Source: JACDAN01 sp035265935
GTDB taxonomy: Bacteria; Actinomycetota; Thermoleophilia; Gaiellales; Gaiellaceae
Assembly: GCA_035265935.1 (NCBI GenBank)
Contig: DATFOC010000046.1
Span: 1-45,957 of the forward strand
Length of the DNA: 45,957 bases
Direction: 5' to 3'
Shown here: positions 16,771-24,349 of the stretch, one piece after another
How the letters are laid out: each line of letters opens with the position of its first letter
How positions within the stretch are numbered: position 1 is the first letter of the stretch
The notes under the pieces: model-generated
What the model was told of the DNA's origin: nothing
The model's database searches: none
The model's input: only the letters and a program-made list of their open reading frames with translations
Made by a program: the position numbers and the translations under genes

Positions 16771-16935
16771 AGTGGTTCGTCCGGCACCGCTGCCGGATTT
16801 GTGGGGGTGCGAGAAGCAAGCCAATCTCGGACGCAGGGAGCGTCCATATCAGTTGATATGGGCGCGACTGAGGACGACGAGTGGCGCAGTCTTATCGTGC
16901 GCCACAAACCGGTGAGTGGGGCCGGACGAACCACT
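16771..16935 (+). repeat. Structured intergenic element, copy A (between atpB and atpE)
   Basis: A 165 bp element with 15 bp perfect terminal arms (16771-16785 with 16921-16935). Further arm pairing is 16793-16796 plus 16798-16804 with 16902-16912; 16807-16816 with 16891-16900; and 16820-16823 plus 16826-16829 with 16878-16885. The core 16829-16877 holds hairpin 1 (GGACGC, loop AGGGA, GCGTCC), hairpin 2 (CATATC, loop AGTT, GATATG) and a strand containing GCGCGACTGAGGACG. Copies B and C share the core almost exactly, but their arms differ in sequence and still pair. The element starts at the atpB stop codon and ends just before the atpE Shine-Dalgarno. Its pairing pattern favours a plus-strand RNA, antisense to the operon. 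Confidence 0.75.
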
Positions 16936-17822
16936 TAGTGCTCGGGCTCGATGGCCGACCCGATGTAGATGGCTGACAGGGCGGCAAAGATGTAGGCCTG
17001 GATCGAGACCACGATCAGGATCTCGAAGAGGTAGAACGCCGTGGCGGCGGGGACGACGAGCGGAGCCAGGATCACGTTCTCCAGCACGAACATCAGCCCG
17101 ATGAAGGTGAGGATCAGCATGTGGCCGGCGAGCATGTTCGCGTAGAGCCGGACGGAGAGTGAGATCAGCCGCATGAACTGGCCGAGGATCTCGAGCGGCA
17201 CGATCAGGGGGTACATCGCCTTCGGGACTTCGGGAATCCAGCTCTTGAAGTACTTGCCGGCGCCGTTTTCCCGGATTCCTTCGATGTGGGTGAAGACGAA
17301 CGTCATCAAGGCGAGGGTGAGCGTCACCGAGAGCGTCGAGGTCGCGGCGTAGATCCCGAGCGTCGGCAGCTCGACGCCAAAGAGTTCGAACGTCTCATCC
17401 GAGAGCGGCAGCGGGATGAACCCGATCATGTTCACGACCCAGATGAAGAGGGCCAGCGAGGCCACATACGGGAACCAGCGCGCGATCGCCTTGGTCGGCA
17501 GCCCCTGTTCCGCGATCTGGGTCTGCGTGATCTCGTAGACCCACTCCCCGACCGTCTGGCGGCGATCCGGGTCGGTGCCCAGGCGCCAGCGCATCAGCAA
17601 CCACCCCAGGAGGATCGTCAGCACGGAGCCGAGCATCAGGTAGGCGACCGCCTTGTTGATGGAGAGGTCGATCGGGCCGAGGTGAATCGGGATCCAGTCG
17701 TGCAGCAGCCACTCTTCCGAGGGGTCGAACTTCTCCTCGTCCTCGCCCTCGACGGTCGAGGCGAGTGCCGTGGCCGGGAAGGCGAGGACGAGGGTGGTCG
17801 CGAGGAAGAACAGCCGTCTCAT
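16935..17822 (-). CDS. atpB: Fo ATP synthase a subunit
   Basis: Stator membrane subunit (295 aa) that forms the proton half-channels. The essential arginine is in LSVRLYANMLAGH. The next helices (ILTFIGLMFVLENVILAPLV, then FEILIVVSIQAYIFAALSAI with Gln) are canonical. The N-terminus MRRLFFLATTLVLAFPATALA looks like a cleavable signal peptide and is followed by an acidic stretch, a variation seen in some lineages. The ATG overlaps the atpI stop as ATGA. The stop codon coincides with the edge of element A. Confidence 0.96.
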   Translation of the reverse strand: MRRLFFLATTLVLAFPATALASTVEGEDEEKFDPSEEWLLHDWIPIHLGPIDLSINKAVAYLMLGSVLTILLGWLLMRWRLGTDPDRRQTVGEWVYEITQTQIAEQGLPTKAIARWFPYVASLALFIWVVNMIGFIPLPLSDETFELFGVELPTLGIYAATSTLSVTLTLALMTFVFTHIEGIRENGAGKYFKSWIPEVPKAMYPLIVPLEILGQFMRLISLSVRLYANMLAGHMLILTFIGLMFVLENVILAPLVVPAATAFYLFEILIVVSIQAYIFAALSAIYIGSAIEPEH

Positions 17823-18211
17823 CGGTGCGCGGGATTCCCGAAGTAGGTGAGGAGCGACAGGCCGAGCTCGAGGGTGTACGCGAGCGCGTAGACCGCGCCC
17901 GCCGCGAGGCCGACTTCCTGATTCGACGCCGCGACGACGATCACGACCACCATCACGGCCACCGGCCTGAACATCATCCCGACTCCCCTCACGCCTGAGG
18001 CGGCGAGATTATCGGCGCCGAGCTGCAGGCGTGAGAGCAGCACGCCGAGTGCCTGGGCGCAGAGCCAGAGGATCGCACCAAGCGCCCAGCCGCGGAGCGG
18101 CCAGCCGGCGGCGACGAAGACCGGAAGCGCGAGCGCCACGACGGCTGCGCCTGCGGCCACCGGGACGAGCCGGCTCGGAACGGGCCGCGGCGTCGCCCAG
18201 ACGTCTCTCAC
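17819..18211 (-). CDS. atpI: ATP synthase protein I (AtpI-like)
   Basis: A four-helix membrane protein of about 130 aa in the usual AtpI position before atpB. The helices run from VPVAAGAAVVALALPVFVAAG through LGAILWLCAQALGVLL and VAVMVVVIVVAAS to GLAAGAVYALAYTLELGL. AtpI helps c-ring assembly. Similarity is by length, topology and position rather than by a strong motif. The GTG start overlaps the upstream stop as GTGA, and its own stop overlaps atpB as ATGA. A longer open frame that continues upstream into other genes is not real. Confidence 0.75.
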   Translation of the reverse strand: MRDVWATPRPVPSRLVPVAAGAAVVALALPVFVAAGWPLRGWALGAILWLCAQALGVLLSRLQLGADNLAASGVRGVGMMFRPVAVMVVVIVVAASNQEVGLAAGAVYALAYTLELGLSLLTYFGNPAHR

Positions 18212-18411
18212 GAGAACACTCCGCGGTAGCGGCGGTAGACGGCGAAGATTCCTGCGGGGATGCTGACGATCGCGCCGACGAGGGCTCCGATCGGCCAGGC
18301 GCCCGCCAGCCAGCCCACGAGCGCGCCGACGCCGATACCGGCCACGGTGGTGCCGAGAAGGACGGCGCCTGCCCCAGCCGGGTCTAGCGACTCGCGAGGG
18401 GCGCGCTCCAT
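18208..18411 (-). CDS. atpZ: AtpZ-like two-helix membrane protein
   Basis: 67 residues with two membrane helices (VLLGTTVAGIGVGALVGWLAG and IGALVGAIVSIPAGIFAVYR, each trimmed at the ends). The end is RRYRGVFS. This matches the AtpZ family that precedes atpI in many bacteria and has been linked to Mg/Ca uptake or c-ring assembly together with AtpI. It is the first gene of the ATP synthase run. There is no Shine-Dalgarno, but TATGCT ends 9 nt before the ATG, so the message may be leaderless. Confidence 0.7.
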   Translation of the reverse strand: MERAPRESLDPAGAGAVLLGTTVAGIGVGALVGWLAGAWPIGALVGAIVSIPAGIFAVYRRYRGVFS

Positions 18412-18420
18412 TCCGGGCCG

Positions 18421-18426
18421 AGCATA
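18421..18426 (-). promoter_or_regulatory. Putative -10 box of the atpZIBEFHAG operon (TATGCT, 9 nt before ATG)
   Basis: TATGCT on the minus strand ends 9 nt before the atpZ ATG, with no Shine-Dalgarno between. The same hexamer lies before oppC and before the gene starting at 34007. The sequence upstream, to the edge of element B, is unusually AT-rich for the window, as expected for a promoter. Confidence 0.5.
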
Positions 18427-18486
18427 CCAAAGTTTGTAACAGCGAAAACCCGCATGGCTCTGCGAAAACTGCCTGAGCTTGTAGCG

Positions 18487-18654
18487 AGGAGGGTTCGTCG
18501 TAAAAGGCGCTCGTTGCCGGTGTGCGCTGCTCGTTTCCAGGCGAGGACGCAGGGAGCGTTCGTATCAACGAGATACGGGCGCGACTGAGAGGACGCCGAC
18601 TGGGAGCGAGCAGTGCTGCCCGGCGACGCAGCCGCCTTTGCGGCGAACCCTCCT
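18487..18654 (+). repeat. Structured intergenic element, copy B (between wecA and atpZ)
   Basis: A 168 bp element. Arm pairings are 18487-18497 with 18644-18654 (11 perfect), 18503-18509 with 18633-18639 (7 perfect), 18513-18520 with 18620-18627 (one U-G wobble) and 18524-18540 with 18600-18616 (17 bp, three wobbles). All wobbles are G-U or U-G on the plus strand and would be A-C mismatches on the minus strand. The core 18545-18595 matches copies A and C: hairpin 1 (GGACGC, AGGGA, GCGTTC with a G-U pair), hairpin 2 (CGTATC, AACGA, GATACG) and the GCGCGACTGAG strand with a 2 nt insertion. It ends 3 nt from the wecA stop codon. Confidence 0.75.
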
Positions 18655-18657
18655 GTC

Positions 18658-19782
18658 CTAGGCGCTGCGCCGTGCGTCGTGCCTCGCCTGCTCCTCGCGG
18701 CGGCGGATGCGCGGGTTCGCGAGCTTGACGATCTCGAGGATGTAGGCGATGTAGGCCGACGCCGCGAGCGCGAGGAGCGCCATGCCGCCTGCGATCACCG
18801 CATTCGAGAGATCCCACTCGCCGCGCGGGCGCGGCGGCAGGAAGCGGGTTGAAAGCGCCGCCGCGGCCAGGATCCCGCACCACGCGTACATGTAGACGAC
18901 CGCGCGCTTCTGCGAGAAGCCGATGTTCATGAACCGGTGGTGGAGGTGCGTGCGGTCGGCCTCGTAGAGCGGCTGGCGGTACTTGAGCCGCTTTGCGACG
19001 ACGAACGAAGTGTCCACGATCGGGATCGCGAGCACGAGCAGCGGCAGGACGAGGGTCGCCAACGCGGCCGTCTTGACGAGGCCTTCGATCGCGAGGGTGG
19101 CGAGCAGGAAGCCGAGCAGGAGCGCTCCGGAGTCGCCCATGAAGATCCGCGCCGGATAGAAGTTGTGGTGCAGGAACCCAAAGCAAGCGCCGGCGACGAT
19201 CGCAGCCAGCAGCGCCGCTTCCGGGGCGCCGAGCGAGAGCCCGATGATCGCGAACGTCGAGCCGGCGATCGCGCAGATGCCGGCCGCCAGGCCGTCCATC
19301 CCGTCGAGGAAGTTGACCATGTTCATGATCGCGACGACCCAGACGATCGTTGCGGCGCCGGCCGCCCACTCCGGCAGCTCCTGGCTCCCGAAGCCGGGGA
19401 ACGTGAAGCGGTCGACGGTGACGCCGAAGCCGACGGCGACCGCGCCGGCGGCGACCTGGCCGCCCAGCTTCCCCCACCACGGCAAGCCGCGGAAGTCGTC
19501 GATCGCCCCGACCGTTGTCGCGATCGCGGCGCCGAGCAGGATCCCGCGGTAGGGCCCGTCCAGCTCGAGGAACGCGAGCGCCGGGACGAAGATCCCTAGC
19601 AGCAGCGCGATCCCGCCCAGCCGCGGGACCGGATGCGTGTGCACCCGCCGCGTCTCCCCCGGCTTGTCCACGACGCCGATGAACCGGGCGAACCGCCCGA
19701 CGCCGGGCGTAAGGAGCAGGACGACCGCCAGCGCGAGCAGAAACCCCCAGATGACCTCCGGGTTGTCGCGCAGAGTGTCCAC
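18658..19782 (-). CDS. wecA: Undecaprenyl-phosphate GlcNAc-1-phosphate transferase family
   Basis: A polyprenyl-phosphate glycosyl-1-phosphate transferase (374 aa, about eleven helices) that starts cell-wall polymer synthesis on undecaprenyl phosphate. Diagnostic motifs are GAIDDFRGL, NMVNFLDGMDGLA, FMGDSGALLLGF and the WecA/TagO-type HLHHRF loop, which separates it from MraY. The C-terminus is a short basic cytoplasmic tail. The start is GTG, 6 nt after the upp stop. The position just before the atp genes is typical of actinobacteria. Confidence 0.92.
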   Translation of the reverse strand: MDTLRDNPEVIWGFLLALAVVLLLTPGVGRFARFIGVVDKPGETRRVHTHPVPRLGGIALLLGIFVPALAFLELDGPYRGILLGAAIATTVGAIDDFRGLPWWGKLGGQVAAGAVAVGFGVTVDRFTFPGFGSQELPEWAAGAATIVWVVAIMNMVNFLDGMDGLAAGICAIAGSTFAIIGLSLGAPEAALLAAIVAGACFGFLHHNFYPARIFMGDSGALLLGFLLATLAIEGLVKTAALATLVLPLLVLAIPIVDTSFVVAKRLKYRQPLYEADRTHLHHRFMNIGFSQKRAVVYMYAWCGILAAAALSTRFLPPRPRGEWDLSNAVIAGGMALLALAASAYIAYILEIVKLANPRIRRREEQARHDARRSA

Positions 19783-19788
19783 AGGCCC

Positions 19789-20514
19789 CTACTTCGTGCC
19801 GTACAGGCGGTCTCCGGCGTCGCCGAGACCGGGAACGATGTAGCCCTTCTCGTTCAGCCCCCGGTCGACCGACGCCGTGACGATCCGGACTTCGGCATGC
19901 GCCGAATGCACGCGCTCGATCCCCTCCGGGGCGGCGACGAGACAGACGAGCGTGACCGTGCGAGCGCCGGCGTCCTTGACCTTCGCGATCGCCGCGACGC
20001 TCGAGTTCCCTGTGGCGAGCATCGGGTCGAGCACGATCGCGTCGCGGTCCTCGAGGTCGTTCGGCAGCTTGACGTAGTACTCGACCGGCTCCAGCGTCTC
20101 CTCGTCGCGGTACAGACCGATGAACCCGACCCGAGCGCCGGAGACGAGCGACAGCACCCCGTCGAGCATCCCCATCCCGGCGCGGAGCACCGGGCAGACG
20201 GCGACCTTTTTCCCGGAGATGCGCTGCACGGTCGTCCGCTCGAGTGGCGTCTCGATCTCGACGTCCTCGGTCGGGAAGTCCTTCGTCGCCTCGTAGGTGA
20301 GGAGCAGCGTGACCTCGTTCGCGATCTTGCGGAAGTGCACGGTCGGCGTGTCCTTCTCGCGCAGGTACGAGAGCTTGTGCTGGACGAGCGGATGCTCGAC
20401 GACGATCAGGCGCTCGCCCTGCTGGACGGCAACCGCTCCCGCCGGGCGGAGCCCGGCTCCGCCGTCGCCTGCCGCTGCTGCCGGCACACTGCTCTCCGGG
20501 CCCGTGTTACTCAC
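19789..20514 (-). CDS. upp: Uracil phosphoribosyltransferase
   Basis: A pyrimidine salvage enzyme that makes UMP from uracil and PRPP. The recognisable core starts at residue 38 (VVEHPLVQHKLSYLR). It includes CPVLRAGMGMLDG, the PRPP loop DPMLATGNS and the uracil-side end YIVPGLGDAGDRLYGTK. The first 30 or so residues are an Ala/Gly-rich extension not usual in the family. Starts within it are GTG at 20514 or a second in-frame GTG about eight codons on, and the true start is unsure. It shares a run with glyA and wecA. Confidence 0.94.
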   Translation of the reverse strand: MSNTGPESSVPAAAAGDGGAGLRPAGAVAVQQGERLIVVEHPLVQHKLSYLREKDTPTVHFRKIANEVTLLLTYEATKDFPTEDVEIETPLERTTVQRISGKKVAVCPVLRAGMGMLDGVLSLVSGARVGFIGLYRDEETLEPVEYYVKLPNDLEDRDAIVLDPMLATGNSSVAAIAKVKDAGARTVTLVCLVAAPEGIERVHSAHAEVRIVTASVDRGLNEKGYIVPGLGDAGDRLYGTK

Positions 20515-20583
20515 ACTGTGCCCTCCGGCATTGCACCGACAGCGGCGGCCCAGCCGTGCGAGCGAGCTCGGTCGCGACGGCGG

Positions 20584-21885
20584 TCACGCGAGGTAGGTCG
20601 TGAAGCCGCGGAACCCCGGATAGAGCGGATGCTTGTCGCAGAGAGCGACGCTCCGGTTTGCGAGGGCCGCGACGTCGGCGCCCTCACGAAGCGCCTGGAC
20701 GATGACCTGTCCGACCTCCGCGAAGTCCTCCTCGACGAACCCGCGCATGGTTGCCGCAGGGGTGCCGATCCTGACTCCCGAGGCAACGGTCGGCGGCTGC
20801 TCGTCGAAGGGCACCGTGTTGCGATTCACGGTCAGCTTGACGTCGGCGAGCCGCTCCTCCGCGTCCTTGCCGGTCCAGTCCGTGCCGCGCAGGTCGAGCT
20901 GGAGGAGGTGCGTGTCGGTGCCTCCGGTGAGGACGTCGAGCCCGCCCTTCATCAGCGTGTCCGAGAGCGTGTCCGCATTCGCGCGCACCTGGCGCTGGTA
21001 ATCCTTGAACGCCTCGGTGGCTGCGATCCGGAAGCAGGTCGCCTTCGCGGCGATCGTGTGCTGCAGCGGCCCGCCCTGCATCCCGGGGAAGACGGCTCGG
21101 TCGACGGCCTGTGCGTGCTCCTCGCGGCAGAGGACGAACCCAGCGCGCGGCCCGGCGAGCGTCTTGTGCGTCGTCGAAGTGACGAAGTCGCAGTGCTCGA
21201 CCGGGTTCGGATGGAGACCGGCGGCGACGAGCCCGGCGAAATGGGCCATGTCGCAGAGGAGCAGTGCGCCGACCTCGTCTGCGATCTTCCGGAACTGGTC
21301 GGTCTCCACGGTCCGGGGGTACGCCGACCCGCCGCAGACGATCAGGTTCGGCCGGTGTTCCTTCGCGAGGTGGAGCACGTCGTGGTAGTCGACCATGTTC
21401 GTCTCGCGGGAGACGCCGTAGTGGACGATCGTGTAGAGCCGGCCCGAGAAGTTGACCTTGAGGCCATGTGTGAGGTGGCCGCCGTGGGAGAGCTCGAGCG
21501 ACAGGATCGTGTCGCCGGGCTTCAGCGCCGCCATGTAGACGGCCATGTTCGTCTGTGCACCCGCGTGCGGCTGGACGTTCGCGTGGTCGGCTCCGAAGAG
21601 CGACTTCGCACGGTCGATCGCCAGCTGCTCGATCTCGTCGACGACCTCGCAGCCGCCGTAGTAGCGCTTGCCGGGGTACCCCTCTGCGTACTTGTTCGTC
21701 GGCGTGCTGCCGACGGCCTCGAATACCGCGGGCCAGGTGAAGTTCTCGGAGGCGATCAGCTCGATCTGTCCCCGCTGCCGCTCGAGCTCCTGGCCGAGCA
21801 GGTCGGCGATCTCGGGATCGACGTCGGTGAGACCCGCGGTGCGGAGCTGGTCGAGCGTCTCCTGCGCAACGGCCATTGCCGCCAT
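20584..21885 (-). CDS. glyA: Serine hydroxymethyltransferase
   Basis: A PLP enzyme (433 aa) that interconverts serine and glycine with tetrahydrofolate. The PLP lysine is in TSTTHKTLAGPRAG. IELIASENF, NKYAEGYPGKRYYGG and the VQPHAGAQTN block are classic. The C-terminus is PGFRGFTTYLA. ATG at 21885 or the internal ATG three codons later could be used. No glycine riboswitch is seen upstream, only 12 nt separating it from tsaC. Confidence 0.97.
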   Translation of the reverse strand: MAAMAVAQETLDQLRTAGLTDVDPEIADLLGQELERQRGQIELIASENFTWPAVFEAVGSTPTNKYAEGYPGKRYYGGCEVVDEIEQLAIDRAKSLFGADHANVQPHAGAQTNMAVYMAALKPGDTILSLELSHGGHLTHGLKVNFSGRLYTIVHYGVSRETNMVDYHDVLHLAKEHRPNLIVCGGSAYPRTVETDQFRKIADEVGALLLCDMAHFAGLVAAGLHPNPVEHCDFVTSTTHKTLAGPRAGFVLCREEHAQAVDRAVFPGMQGGPLQHTIAAKATCFRIAATEAFKDYQRQVRANADTLSDTLMKGGLDVLTGGTDTHLLQLDLRGTDWTGKDAEERLADVKLTVNRNTVPFDEQPPTVASGVRIGTPAATMRGFVEEDFAEVGQVIVQALREGADVAALANRSVALCDKHPLYPGFRGFTTYLA

Positions 21886-21897
21886 CGTATCCGGGCC

Positions 21898-22467
21898 TCA
21901 GGCGAGCTGAGCGAGCGCCTCGTCGAATGGAGCCGCGCCTTCTCGAATCACGACCGGATCGGGGCCTGTGAGATCGATGACCGTGGAGGGCGTGCCGGGC
22001 AGCTCTCCCCCGTCGATAGCGGCCGCGGATCCGACTAGGAGCGCCTCAGGGACATCCTCTAGGCGCCGGGGATCCGGCTCGCCCGGAAGGTTGGCGCTCG
22101 TTGCCGCCACGGCCCCGACTCGGTCGAGAACCGATCGGGCTTCGCCGGTCAGCTCCGGGATCCTCACGCCGATCGTTTCGGCTCGGTCGCCGGTCAGCCA
22201 GGGGAGCCGCCGGGCGGGGTTCGGGAGGATCAGCGTGTAGCCCCCGCGCAGCAGCACCCGGCCACGGAGCTCCGGGATCGCCTCGTAGACGACGTCGGCG
22301 CTCGCCGCCAGCAGGGCGGTCGGCTGGTTCTCGCCCCGCCCCTTGAGGCGGTACAGAGCTCTCACAGCCTCCTCCTCGAATGCGTCCGCGGCGAGGCCGT
22401 AGACGGTGTCGGTCGGGAGGATCACGAGCCGGCCGGCCCGGATCGCCTCGACCATTGCGTCGGTCAC
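21898..22467 (-). CDS. tsaC: L-threonylcarbamoyladenylate synthase (Sua5/YrdC family)
   Basis: Makes threonylcarbamoyl-AMP for t6A37 tRNA modification. This is the short YrdC-only form (189 aa). Motifs are LPTDTVYGLAADA, the LKGRGENQPTALL loop (K/R of the active site), TLILPNPARRLPW and ATSANLPGEP. The GTG start overlaps the prmC stop (GTGA). Grouping with prfA and prmC, other translation factors, is widespread. Confidence 0.93.
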   Translation of the reverse strand: MTDAMVEAIRAGRLVILPTDTVYGLAADAFEEEAVRALYRLKGRGENQPTALLAASADVVYEAIPELRGRVLLRGGYTLILPNPARRLPWLTGDRAETIGVRIPELTGEARSVLDRVGAVAATSANLPGEPDPRRLEDVPEALLVGSAAAIDGGELPGTPSTVIDLTGPDPVVIREGAAPFDEALAQLA

Positions 22468-23288
22468 GGCCAGCGTCCCTCGACCACCCGCTCGCGGCCG
22501 GCCAGGTCCTCCGAGACACGAACCTCGCGGAAACCGAGCTCCCGCAGCCTTGCTGCGACGTCGCCGGCCTGCCCGTCGCCGACCTCGAGCACGAGCGCGC
22601 CGCCCGGAATGAGCGTCTCGCGCGCCGCGCCGGCGACTGCCTCGTGGCCGCCTTCGCCGATTAGCGCCTCTCGCGGCTCGATTCTCAGCTCAGGCTCGAG
22701 CGCGTCGAGCTCGGCGGAGGCGACGTACGGCGGGTTGGAGACCACGAGGTGGAAGGGGCCTTCCTCTCCTGCGAGAAGGTCACCGTGCACAAACCGCACC
22801 CGTCCGTTCAGGGACGCGCGGCGCCGGTTCTCCTCCGCGACCGCGAGGGCGGCCGAGGAGACGTCGGTCGCGACGATCCGGACGTCGGGCCGCTCGTCCG
22901 CGATCGCGAGCGCGATCGCTCCGGAGCCGGCGCCGATGTCGAGGACGGTGGGAGCCTCGACGTCACGGAGAAGATCGAGGCAGCGCTCGACGACGCTCTC
23001 GGTCTCCGGCCGCGGGATCAGGACACGCGGATCGACGATGAGCGTCAGCCGCCGGAAGCCCCACTCGCCGAGGATGTAGGCGAGCGGCTCGCGGGAGGCA
23101 CGCCGCGCGACGAGCGCGCGGAATCGGTCGAGCTCGTCGGGTGAGAGATCCGGTCCACAGATGAGCAGCTCACTTCGGCGGCATCCGAGCACATGGGCGA
23201 GCAGCCATTCGGCGTCCACGTCCGGCGAGGGGCACTCCGCCCGGTCGAGCGAGGCCGCGCCTTCGGCGAGGGCGTCCCGAACCGTCAC
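22464..23288 (-). CDS. prmC: Release factor glutamine methyltransferase PrmC
   Basis: A SAM-dependent enzyme (274 aa) that methylates the GGQ glutamine of release factors. The C-terminal methyltransferase domain shows the SAM loop VLDIGAGSGAIALAIA and the catalytic VVSNPPYV. The N-terminal helical domain recognises the release factor. The GTG start overlaps the prfA stop as GTGA, so the enzyme is translationally coupled to its substrate RF1. Confidence 0.96.
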   Translation of the reverse strand: MTVRDALAEGAASLDRAECPSPDVDAEWLLAHVLGCRRSELLICGPDLSPDELDRFRALVARRASREPLAYILGEWGFRRLTLIVDPRVLIPRPETESVVERCLDLLRDVEAPTVLDIGAGSGAIALAIADERPDVRIVATDVSSAALAVAEENRRRASLNGRVRFVHGDLLAGEEGPFHLVVSNPPYVASAELDALEPELRIEPREALIGEGGHEAVAGAARETLIPGGALVLEVGDGQAGDVAARLRELGFREVRVSEDLAGRERVVEGRWP

Positions 23289-24331
23289 ACCGCAGCGGCT
23301 TCGAGCGCTCGGCGCCGCTCCTCGTCGCCCAGCGCGCCGGTGAACTCGTCCAGCTCGCCGCCGAGCACCGCTTCGAGCCGGTGCGCGGTCAGCTTGACCC
23401 GGTGATCCGTGACGCGGTTCTCCGGGAAGTTGTAGGTGCGGATTTTCTCCGCCCGCTCTCCGCTCCCGATCTGAGACCGCCGGGCGCTCTCGAGCTCGGC
23501 CCGCTGCTTCGCCCGCTCGAGCTCGTACAGCCGCGCGCGCAGGACGCGGAGGGCCTTCGCCCGGTTCTGGATCTGGGACTTCTCGTCCTGCATCGAGACG
23601 ACGAGATTCGTCGGGAGGTGGGTGATCCGGACGGCGGAGTCGGTGGTGTTGACGCTCTGCCCGCCCGGGCCGGTCGAGCGGTAGACGTCGATCTTGAGGT
23701 CGTTCGGGTCGATCTCCACCTCGACCTCTTCGGCCTCCGGCATGACGGCCACCGTCGCTGTCGAGGTGTGGATCCGGCCCTGCGACTCCGTGGCCGGCAC
23801 GCGCTGCACGCGGTGCGTGCCCCCCTCCCACTTGAAGACCGAGTAGGCGCCGTCGCCCTTGACCGCGAACGTCACCTCCTTGAAGCCGCCGCCCTCGTTG
23901 GGGCTCGCCGACAGCTGCTCGGACGAGAAGCCCCGCCGCTCGGCGTAGCGGGTGAGCATCCGGTAGACGTCGGCGGCCCACAGGCCGGCCTCGTCGCCCC
24001 CGACGCCCTGGCGGACCTCGACGATCACGTCCTTCCGGTCAGCGGGGTCCGCCTCGACGAGCGCGAGCTTCAGCTCCTCCTCGAGCCGTGCGATCTCGGC
24101 GGGGTCGGGAGCGAGCGACGCGAGCTCTGGATCCTCCCGCGTAGCCTGGAGATCCTCCTGTGCCGACCGCCACTGCAGCGCCAGCTTGTACGGGCCCTCG
24201 AGCTCCTTCAGTCGGCGCCCGGCGTCCGCTGCCTGCTTGTGATCGTTGTAGACGGCAGGGTCGGACATGCGCTCCTGCGCCTCCGCATACGAGCGCTCCA
24301 GCTCGTCGACGAGCTCCACGATCCCGGCCAT
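23285..24331 (-). CDS. prfA: Peptide chain release factor 1
   Basis: Terminates translation at UAA and UAG (348 aa). The catalytic GGQ is in RSTGPGGQSVNTTDSAV. The RF1-type codon-reading region RVPATESQGRIHTS contains the P-A-T tripeptide. The N-terminal domain is helical and glutamate-rich. The ATG start lies 18 nt after the DUF1385 gene. The downstream order prmC-tsaC-glyA is conserved in many phyla. Confidence 0.97.
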   Translation of the reverse strand: MAGIVELVDELERSYAEAQERMSDPAVYNDHKQAADAGRRLKELEGPYKLALQWRSAQEDLQATREDPELASLAPDPAEIARLEEELKLALVEADPADRKDVIVEVRQGVGGDEAGLWAADVYRMLTRYAERRGFSSEQLSASPNEGGGFKEVTFAVKGDGAYSVFKWEGGTHRVQRVPATESQGRIHTSTATVAVMPEAEEVEVEIDPNDLKIDVYRSTGPGGQSVNTTDSAVRITHLPTNLVVSMQDEKSQIQNRAKALRVLRARLYELERAKQRAELESARRSQIGSGERAEKIRTYNFPENRVTDHRVKLTAHRLEAVLGGELDEFTGALGDEERRRALEAAAV

Positions 24332-24349
24332 CCGGAAAAGGTTAGACCC

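Noticed and set aside
18212..19480. A 553-codon minus-strand frame ending in atpI
   Set aside because: It runs through wecA in another frame, element B and atpZ. Only the last 130 codons look like a real protein, with a GTG start overlapping the atpZ stop.
21886..21897. Glycine riboswitch before glyA
   Set aside because: Only 12 nt separate glyA from tsaC, so there is no room for an aptamer.
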